Source of the DNA: Thermonema rossianum DSM 10300 | GTDB taxonomy: Bacteria; Bacteroidota; Bacteroidia; Cytophagales; Thermonemataceae | NCBI RefSeq assembly: GCF_000426825.1 | Contig: NZ_AUGC01000008.1 | Coordinates: 1-64,000 of the forward strand | Reading direction: 5' to 3' | DNA length: 64,000 nt | In this document: one piece after another, positions 42,457 through 50,275 of the stretch | Layout of the letters: the number at the start of each line of letters is the position of its first letter | Numbering within the stretch: position 1 is the stretch's first letter | The notes under the pieces: generated by a model | Told to the model about the DNA's origin: nothing | Databases searched by the model: none | What the model saw: the letters and a program-made list of their open reading frames with translations, nothing else | Made by a program: the position numbers and the translations under genes

Positions 42457-43497
42457 CTGCCGCACCGGCTCAACAGGGGAGGCGCCAAGCCAGCGTATTT
42501 CGAGCGGGAGGTAATAGCAGCCGGTGCCCTGCAGTTCTTGTTTCCATAAAGGTAGATTCTTGATTTTGGCAAAATCTTTTTCTGTGGTAAGCAACGAGGT
42601 CGCCCCATGCTTTTTTAAGCTGTGAAGCACTTTCCGGAGTGCCGCTTCATCGTAATGATGATGGTCGGGGAAGGCGATATGCTCTTTTACCAAAAAGCCA
42701 CAATCTATTGCTGCTTTTTCGAAAAGCCCGGGCGTGGCAATGCCTGAGAGAAGGACTACCGGGGGACCACACGGAAGGTCTGTTTGCCAGATAGCCCTTG
42801 CCGGACCATAAGCATAGGTAGAAAAAAACACCGGCTTACCGGGGGCATAGCGCCTTATCTGCTGTTTTATGTATGTTTGTTCTTGCACTGAAAGGTGAGC
42901 CGGACACTTGCTGACAACCACGAGGTGAGCCCTTTCGGCTTGACTGCGTAAATCGCGCAGATTGCCTGCCGGAAGCAAATAATCTTTGTAAAAGGGACGA
43001 TAATAATCACACAAAAGTACATACACATCGGCTTTAAGGGCGCGATGTTGAAAGGCATCGTCAAGTATGACGAGCCCGGTTTCCGGATGTGCCCGGAGCA
43101 GTGCCCGGATGGCTTGCACCCGCCGGCTGCCCACACTCAATCCGCTTATTTTTTTTTGATATTTCATCCATATTTGATAAGGCTCGTCACCTATCTCTTC
43201 GGCCGTGGTGGCGGCATGGGCTACTACTATCCCCCGGCTTTGGCGCTTATATCCCCGGCTTACCACCCCTACCCGGTACTGCCGGCTGAATGTTTCTATA
43301 AAGTACTCTGTATGAGGCGTTTTCCCTGTGCCACCCACCGTAAGGTTGCCAATACATAAAGTAGGAACCGGTGCTTTTTCGCTTTTCAATAAATGCCGGT
43401 CATATAATTGATGGCGTAGCCATACTGCGAGGCCATACAAAGGCACAAATAACCAGCCAACGGTGCGGCGTAACCAATAAACAAGCGGGTGTGTCAT
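42439..43497 (-). CDS. lpxK: Tetraacyldisaccharide 4'-kinase LpxK
   Basis: A 352-residue lipid A kinase. N-terminal membrane anchor (about 7-28), P-loop GNLTVGGTGKTP (50-61), then DDAFQHRALKAD and KCPAHLS-type motifs of the family. It phosphorylates the 4' position of the lipid A disaccharide at the inner membrane. The ATG lies directly after the stop of the M50 gene; a TTG 12 bases upstream is in frame but less likely. Its 3' end overlaps the XRE gene tail to tail. Confidence 0.94.
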   Translation of the reverse strand: MTHPLVYWLRRTVGWLFVPLYGLAVWLRHQLYDRHLLKSEKAPVPTLCIGNLTVGGTGKTPHTEYFIETFSRQYRVGVVSRGYKRQSRGIVVAHAATTAEEIGDEPYQIWMKYQKKISGLSVGSRRVQAIRALLRAHPETGLVILDDAFQHRALKADVYVLLCDYYRPFYKDYLLPAGNLRDLRSQAERAHLVVVSKCPAHLSVQEQTYIKQQIRRYAPGKPVFFSTYAYGPARAIWQTDLPCGPPVVLLSGIATPGLFEKAAIDCGFLVKEHIAFPDHHHYDEAALRKVLHSLKKHGATSLLTTEKDFAKIKNLPLWKQELQGTGCYYLPLEIRWLGASPVEPVRQLLQLT

Positions 43498-43498
43498 C

Positions 43499-44689
43499 TT
43501 ATGAACCAATTACTTCTATTTGGAAAGGGGCGGGCAAAAAACACAATACCAGAATCAGCAGGCTAAGCCAGCCCAGCAGCTGCCTTCCTGTGCCTATGGG
43601 GGCTTCTACGCGTGCCGTGGGGTGGTATATCCCCAAAAAGCGTCCTAAAATAAAAATGAAAATCAACCATCCGTTATAGCCTTGGGCTTGTGGAAAAAGC
43701 CAAAGAGTAGCAAATTGCAGAAATACTATCGACAGGGCCAGTGTGAGCCTGTGACTTGGCAAGGGCGCAGCTGAGTAGAAGCATAAATACAGGAAATAAA
43801 CATACAAGCCCAAGTGAATAAATAAACGAGGAAAGGGAGTATAAGGGCTGACCAGCCCCAGACCTGCATAATACAAAAAGCCATAAAACAGAATGAGCGC
43901 TATGCGGTTGAATACTTTGGGTCCTAGCAGCCCATACAGGATATGGCCGCCGTCGAGTTGGCCGATGGGTACCAAATTAAGTGCCGTGAAGAGCATGACG
44001 ATGTAGGCAGCCAGAAGGTAAGGATAATGCATCATTTCTCGTGGGTCCGGAATGCGGCTATTGTCTTCTACCCAATAGTGCTCTGCCAACATGAACAACA
44101 AAGGCTTCTGTAAGCTCACCAGCAACTTGGGCGTTCCGCTGCTGTCAGCTTGGTAGGCATACTTGCTGTAGTCGTCACCATACACTTGGTATCCCGGCAT
44201 AGTCTTATATTCCGGGTGTATTTCCAGCACATAAGAGCGGGGGGGGAGGTGCGTGTAGCCATAGTACAAAATGCCCAAGCCCACGACAAAACCGGCCAAT
44301 GGACCGGCAATGCCCACATCGAAGAACTGCTTGCGGCTTCGCATGCGCTCTTTTATCCGGATAAAAGCACCCATGGTGCCAATACTGCTGCTGAAGTCGA
44401 AAAACCAAAAAGGGAGATAGTAAGGGAGTGTAACCCGGATATGATAATACCGAGCGGTGAAATAATGCCCGAACTCATGAAAGCTAAGCGCCAGCAACAG
44501 AGGAAGCGAATAATGCAAGCCGCTGCCAATGGTGCGGCTATTGACCCATTCGGCCAGACTGCCTTTGCTCCAGTCGATGAGCGGCTTGCCATGTATCCAT
44601 TCAGCGCCGGCAATGGTGGTAGTAATAAATGTCAGTACAAACAAAAGCAAATGTATGCTTCCTTTTGTCTTACGATTTCTGTATTTCAT
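43499..44689 (-). CDS. Site-2 protease (M50) family membrane metalloprotease
   Basis: A 396-residue polytopic protein. Zinc motif H71-E-F-G-H75 lies in a hydrophobic segment, and the second motif NLVPIGQLDGGHILY (about residue 250) carries the third ligand Asp. Six to eight membrane helices, no PDZ domain. Such enzymes cut transmembrane substrates such as anti-sigma factors. It overlaps the HAD gene by 20 bases and precedes lpxK directly, so the three genes probably form one operon. Confidence 0.9.
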   Translation of the reverse strand: MKYRNRKTKGSIHLLLFVLTFITTTIAGAEWIHGKPLIDWSKGSLAEWVNSRTIGSGLHYSLPLLLALSFHEFGHYFTARYYHIRVTLPYYLPFWFFDFSSSIGTMGAFIRIKERMRSRKQFFDVGIAGPLAGFVVGLGILYYGYTHLPPRSYVLEIHPEYKTMPGYQVYGDDYSKYAYQADSSGTPKLLVSLQKPLLFMLAEHYWVEDNSRIPDPREMMHYPYLLAAYIVMLFTALNLVPIGQLDGGHILYGLLGPKVFNRIALILFYGFLYYAGLGLVSPYTPFPRLFIHLGLYVYFLYLCFYSAAPLPSHRLTLALSIVFLQFATLWLFPQAQGYNGWLIFIFILGRFLGIYHPTARVEAPIGTGRQLLGWLSLLILVLCFLPAPFQIEVIGS

Positions 44690-45314
44690 AGGCTGAAAAC
44701 TTGGCTATATCCAATTGGTTTTGTGGTACAAGATAAGTATGCATGCCCACTTGGGCTGCCGCTTCTGTATTGGCTGCGCTGTCATCAATAAAAAGGATAT
44801 CATTTGCTTGCGCCTTGCTTTTATCGAGCACATATTGAAATGCCCGGCTATCCGGCTTGGTGTAGCCTATTTCATAGGAGAAAAACAAGTCGTCGAACAG
44901 CTTGTAAAAGGAAGTGGCATGAAGCCGGTTGAACATCGCTTCTATACGTTCGATATGCGCAGGATTGGTGTTGCTCAACAGCATCAGGCGGTAGCCGGCG
45001 GTGCGCAATCTTTGCAACAACCGTACACGCCCGGCAGGGATGTCGAGCAGCAGAGCCATCCAGGCATTTTCTATTTCTTCAATAGAAACCCCCGGACGCA
45101 TATACTGTTTTAGATGCGAATAAAAAGTAGGCGTATCTATTTGGCCACATTCGTAATCATGAAAGAAAGGGCGTTGCGCCAAATCATTCCACGATTGCAG
45201 CTGTGGTTGGTATTCGGGCAGCAAGAGGGGGTAGAAAGCTTGCATGCTGCGTTCAAAATCAATATTGATAATCACCCCGCCCAAGTCAAAAAGTAAATAC
45301 GAAGGTAGTTGCAC
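44670..45314 (-). CDS. HAD-superfamily hydrolase (YihX-like)
   Basis: A 214-residue HAD-IA hydrolase. Motif I is FDLGGVIINID with D10 as nucleophile, and Gly in place of the usual second Asp, as in the YihX subgroup. Motif II is LLSNTN, motif III lies around GYTKPD (K), and motif IV is LFIDDSAAN. Probably a sugar-phosphate phosphatase; substrate not predictable. First gene of the HAD-M50-lpxK set. Confidence 0.9.
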   Translation of the reverse strand: MQLPSYLLFDLGGVIINIDFERSMQAFYPLLLPEYQPQLQSWNDLAQRPFFHDYECGQIDTPTFYSHLKQYMRPGVSIEEIENAWMALLLDIPAGRVRLLQRLRTAGYRLMLLSNTNPAHIERIEAMFNRLHATSFYKLFDDLFFSYEIGYTKPDSRAFQYVLDKSKAQANDILFIDDSAANTEAAAQVGMHTYLVPQNQLDIAKFSAYEIQKS

Positions 45315-45530
45315 GTCCGTTTTCTTTTATTTGTGTCTTGCAAATATCTAAAACAATGCTTGTATTTGCTAATATATAGCTGTGCCGGCTTTTATCTATT
45401 TTTTCGCGCTTTAAACGCTTGATATACCGATTTTTAAATGCATATGGTATTATTTTTTTGCTGCTATTGTTGCAAGTTCAGACAGGAATGCGTAAAATTG
45501 CAATCGAAATCGCGCAACGAAGTGCGATGC

Positions 45531-45604
45531 GGACCCTTAGCTCAGCTGGTTAGAGCACCTGACTCATAATCAGGGGGTCGCTGGTTCGAGCCCAGCAGGG
45601 TCCA
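45531..45604 (+). tRNA. tRNA-Ile2 (anticodon CAT, lysidine type)
   Basis: A 74-nt cloverleaf: acceptor GGACCCT/AGGGTCC, anticodon loop CTCATAA between CCTGA and TCAGG, T-arm GCTGGTTCGAGCCCAGC. With anticodon CAT it could be called Met, but the body (CCCTTAGCTCAG, ACTCATAATC, GGTCGCTGGTTC) matches the tRNA-Ile2 class whose C34 is changed to lysidine by TilS. No encoded CCA. Confidence 0.88.
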
Positions 45605-45606
45605 CA

Positions 45607-45641
45607 AAAAGCCACCTTTCATGGGGTGGCTTTTGTTTTTT
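45607..45641 (+). terminator. Terminator of tRNA-Ile2
   Basis: A 10-bp stem aaaagccacc/ggtggctttt with an 8-base loop, then gttttttt, two bases after the tRNA. Confidence 0.9.
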
Positions 45642-45665
45642 TGTCCATTTAGCACCTTGTAGAAT

Positions 45666-45699
45666 GAAAAAAAAGAGAAGCTGCCGGTGAGCTTCTCTT
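45666..45699 (-). terminator. Terminator of dps
   Basis: A 9-10 bp stem agagaagct/agcttctct (45673-45699) with a 7-base loop, followed on the minus strand by a run of eight T, 31 bases after the dps stop. Confidence 0.85.
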
Positions 45700-45729
45700 C
45701 TGCATAAGCCGAAAGGAATAAGTAAATGC

Positions 45730-46215
45730 TTACTGCCGTTTGAGGAAAGCACGCAGCATCCACAAGTCTTTTTCTTTGGCTTTGATGTCGCCGGCCAACA
45801 TGTCGATGGTCCCTTCGTCTTCGGCTTCTTCAGCTGCTTTAAGTGTTTCCCGTTCAAGAGCTACCAAAGCCTGTATGTTTTCAATGAGCGTAGATACAGA
45901 CTCTTTGTCACTGCGCACATTTTTAGCCGCTTGAATGGTGGCATGTTCCATATAATCGGCAAAAGTGTGGAGCGGAGTGCCGCCCAATGTCAAAATGCGC
46001 TCGGCAATGGTATCAATCATCGCCTGTGCGCCGGTGTAAAGCTCTTCAAACTTGGCATGTAAAGTGAAGAAGTTTTCGCCTTCTATGTTCCAATGAAAGC
46101 CACGCAGGTTTTGGTAATAAACTTGATAAGTGGCAAGTAGTGTGTTCAGTTTTTCAATAACAGCCGTAGTTGCTTCGTTTGCCAGTCCGATATTGTTTTC
46201 CAATACTTTTTCCAT
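45730..46215 (-). CDS. dps: Dps-family ferritin-like DNA protection protein
   Basis: A 161-residue four-helix protein. The inter-subunit ferroxidase ligands are in place: H41 (GFHWN), H53, D68 and E72 (MIDTIAER). It forms a 12-mer that oxidises and stores iron using H2O2. The N-terminus is short, without the basic DNA-binding tail of E. coli Dps. Confidence 0.93.
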   Translation of the reverse strand: MEKVLENNIGLANEATTAVIEKLNTLLATYQVYYQNLRGFHWNIEGENFFTLHAKFEELYTGAQAMIDTIAERILTLGGTPLHTFADYMEHATIQAAKNVRSDKESVSTLIENIQALVALERETLKAAEEAEDEGTIDMLAGDIKAKEKDLWMLRAFLKRQ

Positions 46216-46265
46216 AGTGATAATTGATTTTTAGGGTGAAACATGTAAACTGTTTGCTTATATGG

Positions 46266-46273
46266 CAAATATA
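46266..46273 (-). promoter_or_regulatory. Putative -7 box of dps
   Basis: Minus strand TATATTTG, 50 bases upstream of the dps ATG. No clear -33 TTTG. Confidence 0.4.
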
Positions 46274-46317
46274 GTAAAAATTTCTTAATAAGAAAAGTTC
46301 CTTATTGCTTTACCTTT

Positions 46318-46920
46318 TTACATAAACTGAAAAAAGATGTAAAGGTAAAGCCAAATTCCCCCTATAAAATGCCAATAGACCACCAATAAGCGCAGAAAAA
46401 GGCGGTTGGGAGGATTCATGGCGTAAATAAAGGCGTCCACGTAGTTGAGTTTAAGCAGTGAAATGCCAAAAAAATAAAGCAAGACCAAGCCACCTATGCC
46501 CACATGTGCCAAATGCAGCAACACCATCACAAAGAACAGGCTATGCAGGGGCGTGCTGCGCATGAGTTCAAGGTTTTGTTGGTAAAGACTTTCCCAGCCG
46601 ATCCATTGACAGACGCCAAAAGCCATTGCCAGCAAAAAGGTGGTGCCCAGCAGATAGCGATAGGCAAAATAAGCATCTTGTAAAAAGGCCTTGTATGCCT
46701 GTTGCAGTGTAAGGCTGCTGCAAAGAATAACAAAGGTGCTTATGCCCAACAGGCGTGGTACTTCAAAAGGAAGCGTCGGCAGGGCAAGGCGGTATTTCAA
46801 AAAAATGGCGCTAAGAAATACGAACATGATGGAAATGCCAATGAGTCCCAACCATAGCATGAAACTGAGTGGTTCGCGCCTTTGGCTTATTTTTTCTACA
46901 AAAGAGCGTTTGTTTTCCAT
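46318..46920 (-). CDS. Heme-copper oxidase subunit III-like protein
   Basis: A 200-residue protein with five hydrophobic segments and the subunit III pattern LHLAHVGIGG near residue 137 and RLLVVYWHFIGGIWLYLY at the C-terminus. It would belong to a cytochrome c or quinol oxidase in the inner membrane. No catalytic subunit I or II is nearby, so it is an orphan here. Start at MENKRSFVEK, four codons inside the longest frame. Confidence 0.8.
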   Translation of the reverse strand: MENKRSFVEKISQRREPLSFMLWLGLIGISIMFVFLSAIFLKYRLALPTLPFEVPRLLGISTFVILCSSLTLQQAYKAFLQDAYFAYRYLLGTTFLLAMAFGVCQWIGWESLYQQNLELMRSTPLHSLFFVMVLLHLAHVGIGGLVLLYFFGISLLKLNYVDAFIYAMNPPNRLFLRLLVVYWHFIGGIWLYLYIFFQFM

Positions 46921-47001
46921 TGAATCCGGCACTTTTGTGCGTTTTTTTGCTTTCTCTTTTTAGAGAACAAAAAAATAGCCATTGGGTTCGAAATAAACTA
47001 A

Positions 47002-47036
47002 AAAGAAAAGGGCAAGCCGGAGGAAGGCTGCCCTTT
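47002..47036 (-). terminator. Terminator of the imelysin gene
   Basis: A hairpin aaagggcaagcc/ggctgcccttt with one bulge (47007-47036), followed on the minus strand by TTTTCTTTTT-like sequence, 29 bases after the stop. Confidence 0.75.
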
Positions 47037-47064
47037 AAAGAAATGAAAATACTGAAAAGGCATT

Positions 47065-48183
47065 TTAATCACCGTCGCCACTGTCGTAGGTGATATACAG
47101 CCCCAACAAGGAACTCATGTCACTTTTGAAATAGCGCGTATGCTTGAGCATTTCGTTGTGGAGCGCTTCTACAGCTTGATACTGTGTGTTGATGAGTGTG
47201 GAGAGTCTTGTTTGCTTGTCCAGTGCATCCAGCTTTTGATAAATAATTGACAGTTGCGCTTCGGTATTGTCCGACAACTCTTTGCCGCCCGGTACAGCCA
47301 GCAGGTAGTCCTGAAAGCCCAAGCCGTCTTGCCCGTCGGCGCCTACGCCCCGCCAAATATTCTCTATGGCTTTCATGTTGGCACGAATCATATCCAGCGA
47401 TATGCCGCTGTAGTATGCCTCTACGTACATAGGTGCGGGTGAGGTTAGTGGGGCTCTTTTTCCCAATGGAATGCCCAGTTTGAAGTTTTTGATGCGTTCA
47501 TAGCCCAGGTTGAATTGATTGAACAGGAGAGTAAGGGAACTGCCGGCATCCGTGCCGTCGTTGGCAATGAACGAGGCTTTGGCTTCGAGCCATCGGTTAC
47601 GGCTCTGCTCTATCTTAGCCAGCAGGTGGTCTGCTACTGCTTTTAAGTACAAGCCACGCTTGTTGTCATTGGTAAAAGCATCAACAATGGCTTGTTGGTT
47701 GCCGTCGGTGCGAAAGAGCAGGTAGTCCATTGCCAAAAAGCCACGTGTATCCCGGTTGAAGTTGGCAAAGCTGTAATCCCCTTGACTGATGTATTGCTCA
47801 ATCAGTGCACTATCTACCGGAAATGCGCCTATTTCTTCGAATAAACTTTTATCGAGTGTATTGGGCTCAATCAGAAATTCGAAGTTATACATGTTGGCAG
47901 ACTGCCACGTGGTGTAGGTTTGTATCCATTGCGTTTGCAAGGCTTCGAGTGTGCCAAGCGAGGGCGCATTCACAAAGTTTTGTGTAGCGGCTTGCAACGC
48001 TTTGGCTTCGCTATGCAGGCTGTCAAAAGCAGGGCTTATCAAATTGTTGGCCACATTTTCCAGCAAGCCCCGCCGGTCAAAATTCTGCGGACTGTTCTCT
48101 TTTTTCGAATTGCAGGCAGTAAGTCCAAGCAAGTAGGCAAGCACTATGATTGCGAGGCTTATTTGTTGGGGAAACTTTTTCAT
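47065..48183 (-). CDS. Imelysin-family lipoprotein
   Basis: A 372-residue lipoprotein (lipobox LTAC, Cys24) of the imelysin-like COG3489 group, mostly helical. The conserved family region here reads GFLAMDYLLFRTD (about 130-142) in place of GxHxxEyLL, so the presumed metal site is altered. Related proteins are linked to iron uptake, often beside TonB receptors. Preceded by the DUF4856 gene, 109 bases apart with an intervening hairpin. Confidence 0.82.
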   Translation of the reverse strand: MKKFPQQISLAIIVLAYLLGLTACNSKKENSPQNFDRRGLLENVANNLISPAFDSLHSEAKALQAATQNFVNAPSLGTLEALQTQWIQTYTTWQSANMYNFEFLIEPNTLDKSLFEEIGAFPVDSALIEQYISQGDYSFANFNRDTRGFLAMDYLLFRTDGNQQAIVDAFTNDNKRGLYLKAVADHLLAKIEQSRNRWLEAKASFIANDGTDAGSSLTLLFNQFNLGYERIKNFKLGIPLGKRAPLTSPAPMYVEAYYSGISLDMIRANMKAIENIWRGVGADGQDGLGFQDYLLAVPGGKELSDNTEAQLSIIYQKLDALDKQTRLSTLINTQYQAVEALHNEMLKHTRYFKSDMSSLLGLYITYDSGDGD

Positions 48184-48236
48184 GAGCAGGTCGTTTTATT
48201 CGTCTTTAAGGCAAAGATATGTAAAATCAAAATGCA

Positions 48237-48266
48237 CCAAAGGCATGCTATAAAGCACGCCTTTGG
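48237..48266 (-). terminator. Hairpin between DUF4856 and imelysin genes
   Basis: A 13-bp stem with one mismatch (ccaaaggcatgct / agcacgcctttgg) and a 4-base loop. The T tract after it on the minus strand is weak (tgcatttt), so it may be an attenuator or processing site rather than a full terminator. Confidence 0.5.
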
Positions 48267-48292
48267 CAAGCGGTGAAAAAGAGCGGAGAAAA

Positions 48293-49414
48293 CTATCTGC
48301 CTTGCTCTGCCACCCAGTCTTTTTTGAAGTCTTCCAAGTCTGCATCGGTGAAGCCATATACTTCTTTTACTTTGTTGATGGCTTCGGTCAGCTTGCCTAC
48401 CTGGTTAAAGGTGTCGGTTACAAAGAGGTAAGCCGAAGCTTCGCCCTGTGCAGGTGCTTTCAATATGTTCAATATTTCATCAATTTGCGCATCGGTAATG
48501 GTGCGTGCATCTTGAGGCAATTGGCGCCATCCGTGCAAGAAACCAACTGCTTCGGCATAAGAGTGAAGGGCACTTGCCAAGTCACTGTCCGAAGGATTGG
48601 TGGCAGTCAGCTTGCTTTGCGCGCTGTACAGGTAGTTGATGACAGTGGCTGCACAAGATTTTTCCCAGTTGGTCAAATAAACTTTCAGGGCTGCACGCAA
48701 CTCCGCATCATACGCTTTGCCTGCTTTTACAGCCGCTTGGGCAGTTAACAAAGCATTTTTAATGTTGGTATAGAAACCATTGCCGTCGTTTTTGTCACGC
48801 TTGGCAGCGTACTTGGCAGCATAGCTGTCAGGGTGCTCGTGTTTGCTTCCGTCACTGCTATTGGGGAAAGAAGGATGGGCGCCAAAAATGGCTACCAGAC
48901 GGTCAATATCGGCAGCAGTCAGTTCGGTTTTTTGGGTGATACTGTAAGCATGGTTGAAAAGCGCTGCTTCAAACAGACCTTTTTCAATCAGTTCTATCAA
49001 TTCCAAACCACCTTCTTCAAACAGACGTCCACCGAAGAAACCGCCTTTGCCATTCTGAGCTTTGCCTTCTGTTTTCATGTCGTAGGCGCCCCCTGTACTG
49101 GCATCTGCCACTTCTTTCAAGTAGTTGAGCACTTGTGTGTTGTAGTAAGCAGAGGTAGCCGCCTGTAAATCACTTCCTTCATAAATAGCTTTTAAGCTTG
49201 CTTCATCTAATGGATTGCTTTCCGAAGCAGCTTTGATGGCTGCTTTCAGGGCATCCAAGTCTTCCAAGATGGCTTTTTCGGCAGCCACATTGGCGTCGTA
49301 ATTGGCAGACTCATAAGTAGAGGGCACGTTCAAAGGCGCCTTCTCATCGTCCTTTTTATTACATGCGCTCAATCCCAAAACTGTGATGCTTGCGGCAAGG
49401 AGAACCTTTCTCAT
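48293..49414 (-). CDS. DUF4856-family lipoprotein
   Basis: A 373-residue lipoprotein (lipobox LSAC, Cys18). Helical, with family-typical stretches VPSTYESANYD, FNHAYSI and GFLHGWRQLP. DUF4856 proteins often sit next to imelysin-like lipoproteins and TonB-dependent receptors in Bacteroidota, which suggests a role in metal or iron acquisition. No receptor gene follows here. Confidence 0.85.
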   Translation of the reverse strand: MRKVLLAASITVLGLSACNKKDDEKAPLNVPSTYESANYDANVAAEKAILEDLDALKAAIKAASESNPLDEASLKAIYEGSDLQAATSAYYNTQVLNYLKEVADASTGGAYDMKTEGKAQNGKGGFFGGRLFEEGGLELIELIEKGLFEAALFNHAYSITQKTELTAADIDRLVAIFGAHPSFPNSSDGSKHEHPDSYAAKYAAKRDKNDGNGFYTNIKNALLTAQAAVKAGKAYDAELRAALKVYLTNWEKSCAATVINYLYSAQSKLTATNPSDSDLASALHSYAEAVGFLHGWRQLPQDARTITDAQIDEILNILKAPAQGEASAYLFVTDTFNQVGKLTEAINKVKEVYGFTDADLEDFKKDWVAEQGR

Positions 49415-49563
49415 AGATATTGTTGTTTTAATTTAGACTTGTTTTAGATAACGCCACAAAGTAAATGTTTATTTAGAATAAATACAAATAACTTGAAGCT
49501 AAATTTGCAAGGTAGCGTCAAAAAGAAGAAATTTGCCTTTGTAAATCAGATGATTGTGCCTTT

Positions 49564-50214
49564 ATGAAAAGAGTCCTTATTGAACCGCATTATTTTCCGT
49601 CCGTTGCGTTTTGGGTGTTGTACATGCAGGCAGAAGAGGTGGTGCTGGATATTCATGCTCATTATGAAAAACAATCTTACCGTAACCGCTGTGAGATACT
49701 GACCGATAAAGGTGTGTGGAGCTTGTCGGTGCCGGTGTGTAAACCGTGGAAGCGCCCTTTGCATACTATAGAAATAGACAACCGCCACGCATGGCAAAAA
49801 GACCATATACGTGCCATAGAGGCAGCCTATAGAAAAGCCCCTTTCTTTGAATACTTTGCCCCCGAAATACTGACAATTTTGGAGAAACCCATGACAACTT
49901 TGCTGCAGCTGCAGCAGGAAATTCTGACAACTTGTCTCAAACTTTTACAGCTGCCCAATCGTTTTACATACAGCACAGCCTATTATGATGGGCAGCAAGT
50001 TGCTGATTTAGAACTCGTTGATATGAGAAATGTGTTTCATCCCAAGAAAAAACAGCATTTAAACATCACTTGTGAGCCTTATACGCAAAACTTTGGTGCT
50101 AAATTTGTACCAAATTTAAGTATCTTAGATGTACTCTTTTGTATGGGACCCGCCGCCAGGTTGTACCTGCGGCAAGGGGTGCAGCTACCGCTCAGCGAAA
50201 GAGTAGCTTTTTAA
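49564..50214 (+). CDS. WbqC-family protein
   Basis: A 216-residue WbqC-like protein. It starts with the family motif LIEPHYFPSVAFW and continues with SYRNRCEIL and KPWKRPLHTIEIDN. The family is found in polysaccharide clusters and elsewhere and has no firm reaction. It lies 61 bases before clpC on the same strand, but no operon link is obvious. Confidence 0.85.
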   Translation: MKRVLIEPHYFPSVAFWVLYMQAEEVVLDIHAHYEKQSYRNRCEILTDKGVWSLSVPVCKPWKRPLHTIEIDNRHAWQKDHIRAIEAAYRKAPFFEYFAPEILTILEKPMTTLLQLQQEILTTCLKLLQLPNRFTYSTAYYDGQQVADLELVDMRNVFHPKKKQHLNITCEPYTQNFGAKFVPNLSILDVLFCMGPAARLYLRQGVQLPLSERVAF

Positions 50215-50262
50215 TTTGATAAATTGGACGTGAAAACGTATATTACAACATTAAATTGTTCC

Positions 50263-50267
50263 GGAGG
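50263..50267 (+). promoter_or_regulatory. Shine-Dalgarno sequence of clpC
   Basis: A perfect GGAGG lies 8 bases before the clpC ATG. Most genes in this window lack such a sequence, so it is notable and confirms the start. Confidence 0.7.
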
Positions 50268-50275
50268 ACAAGCAC

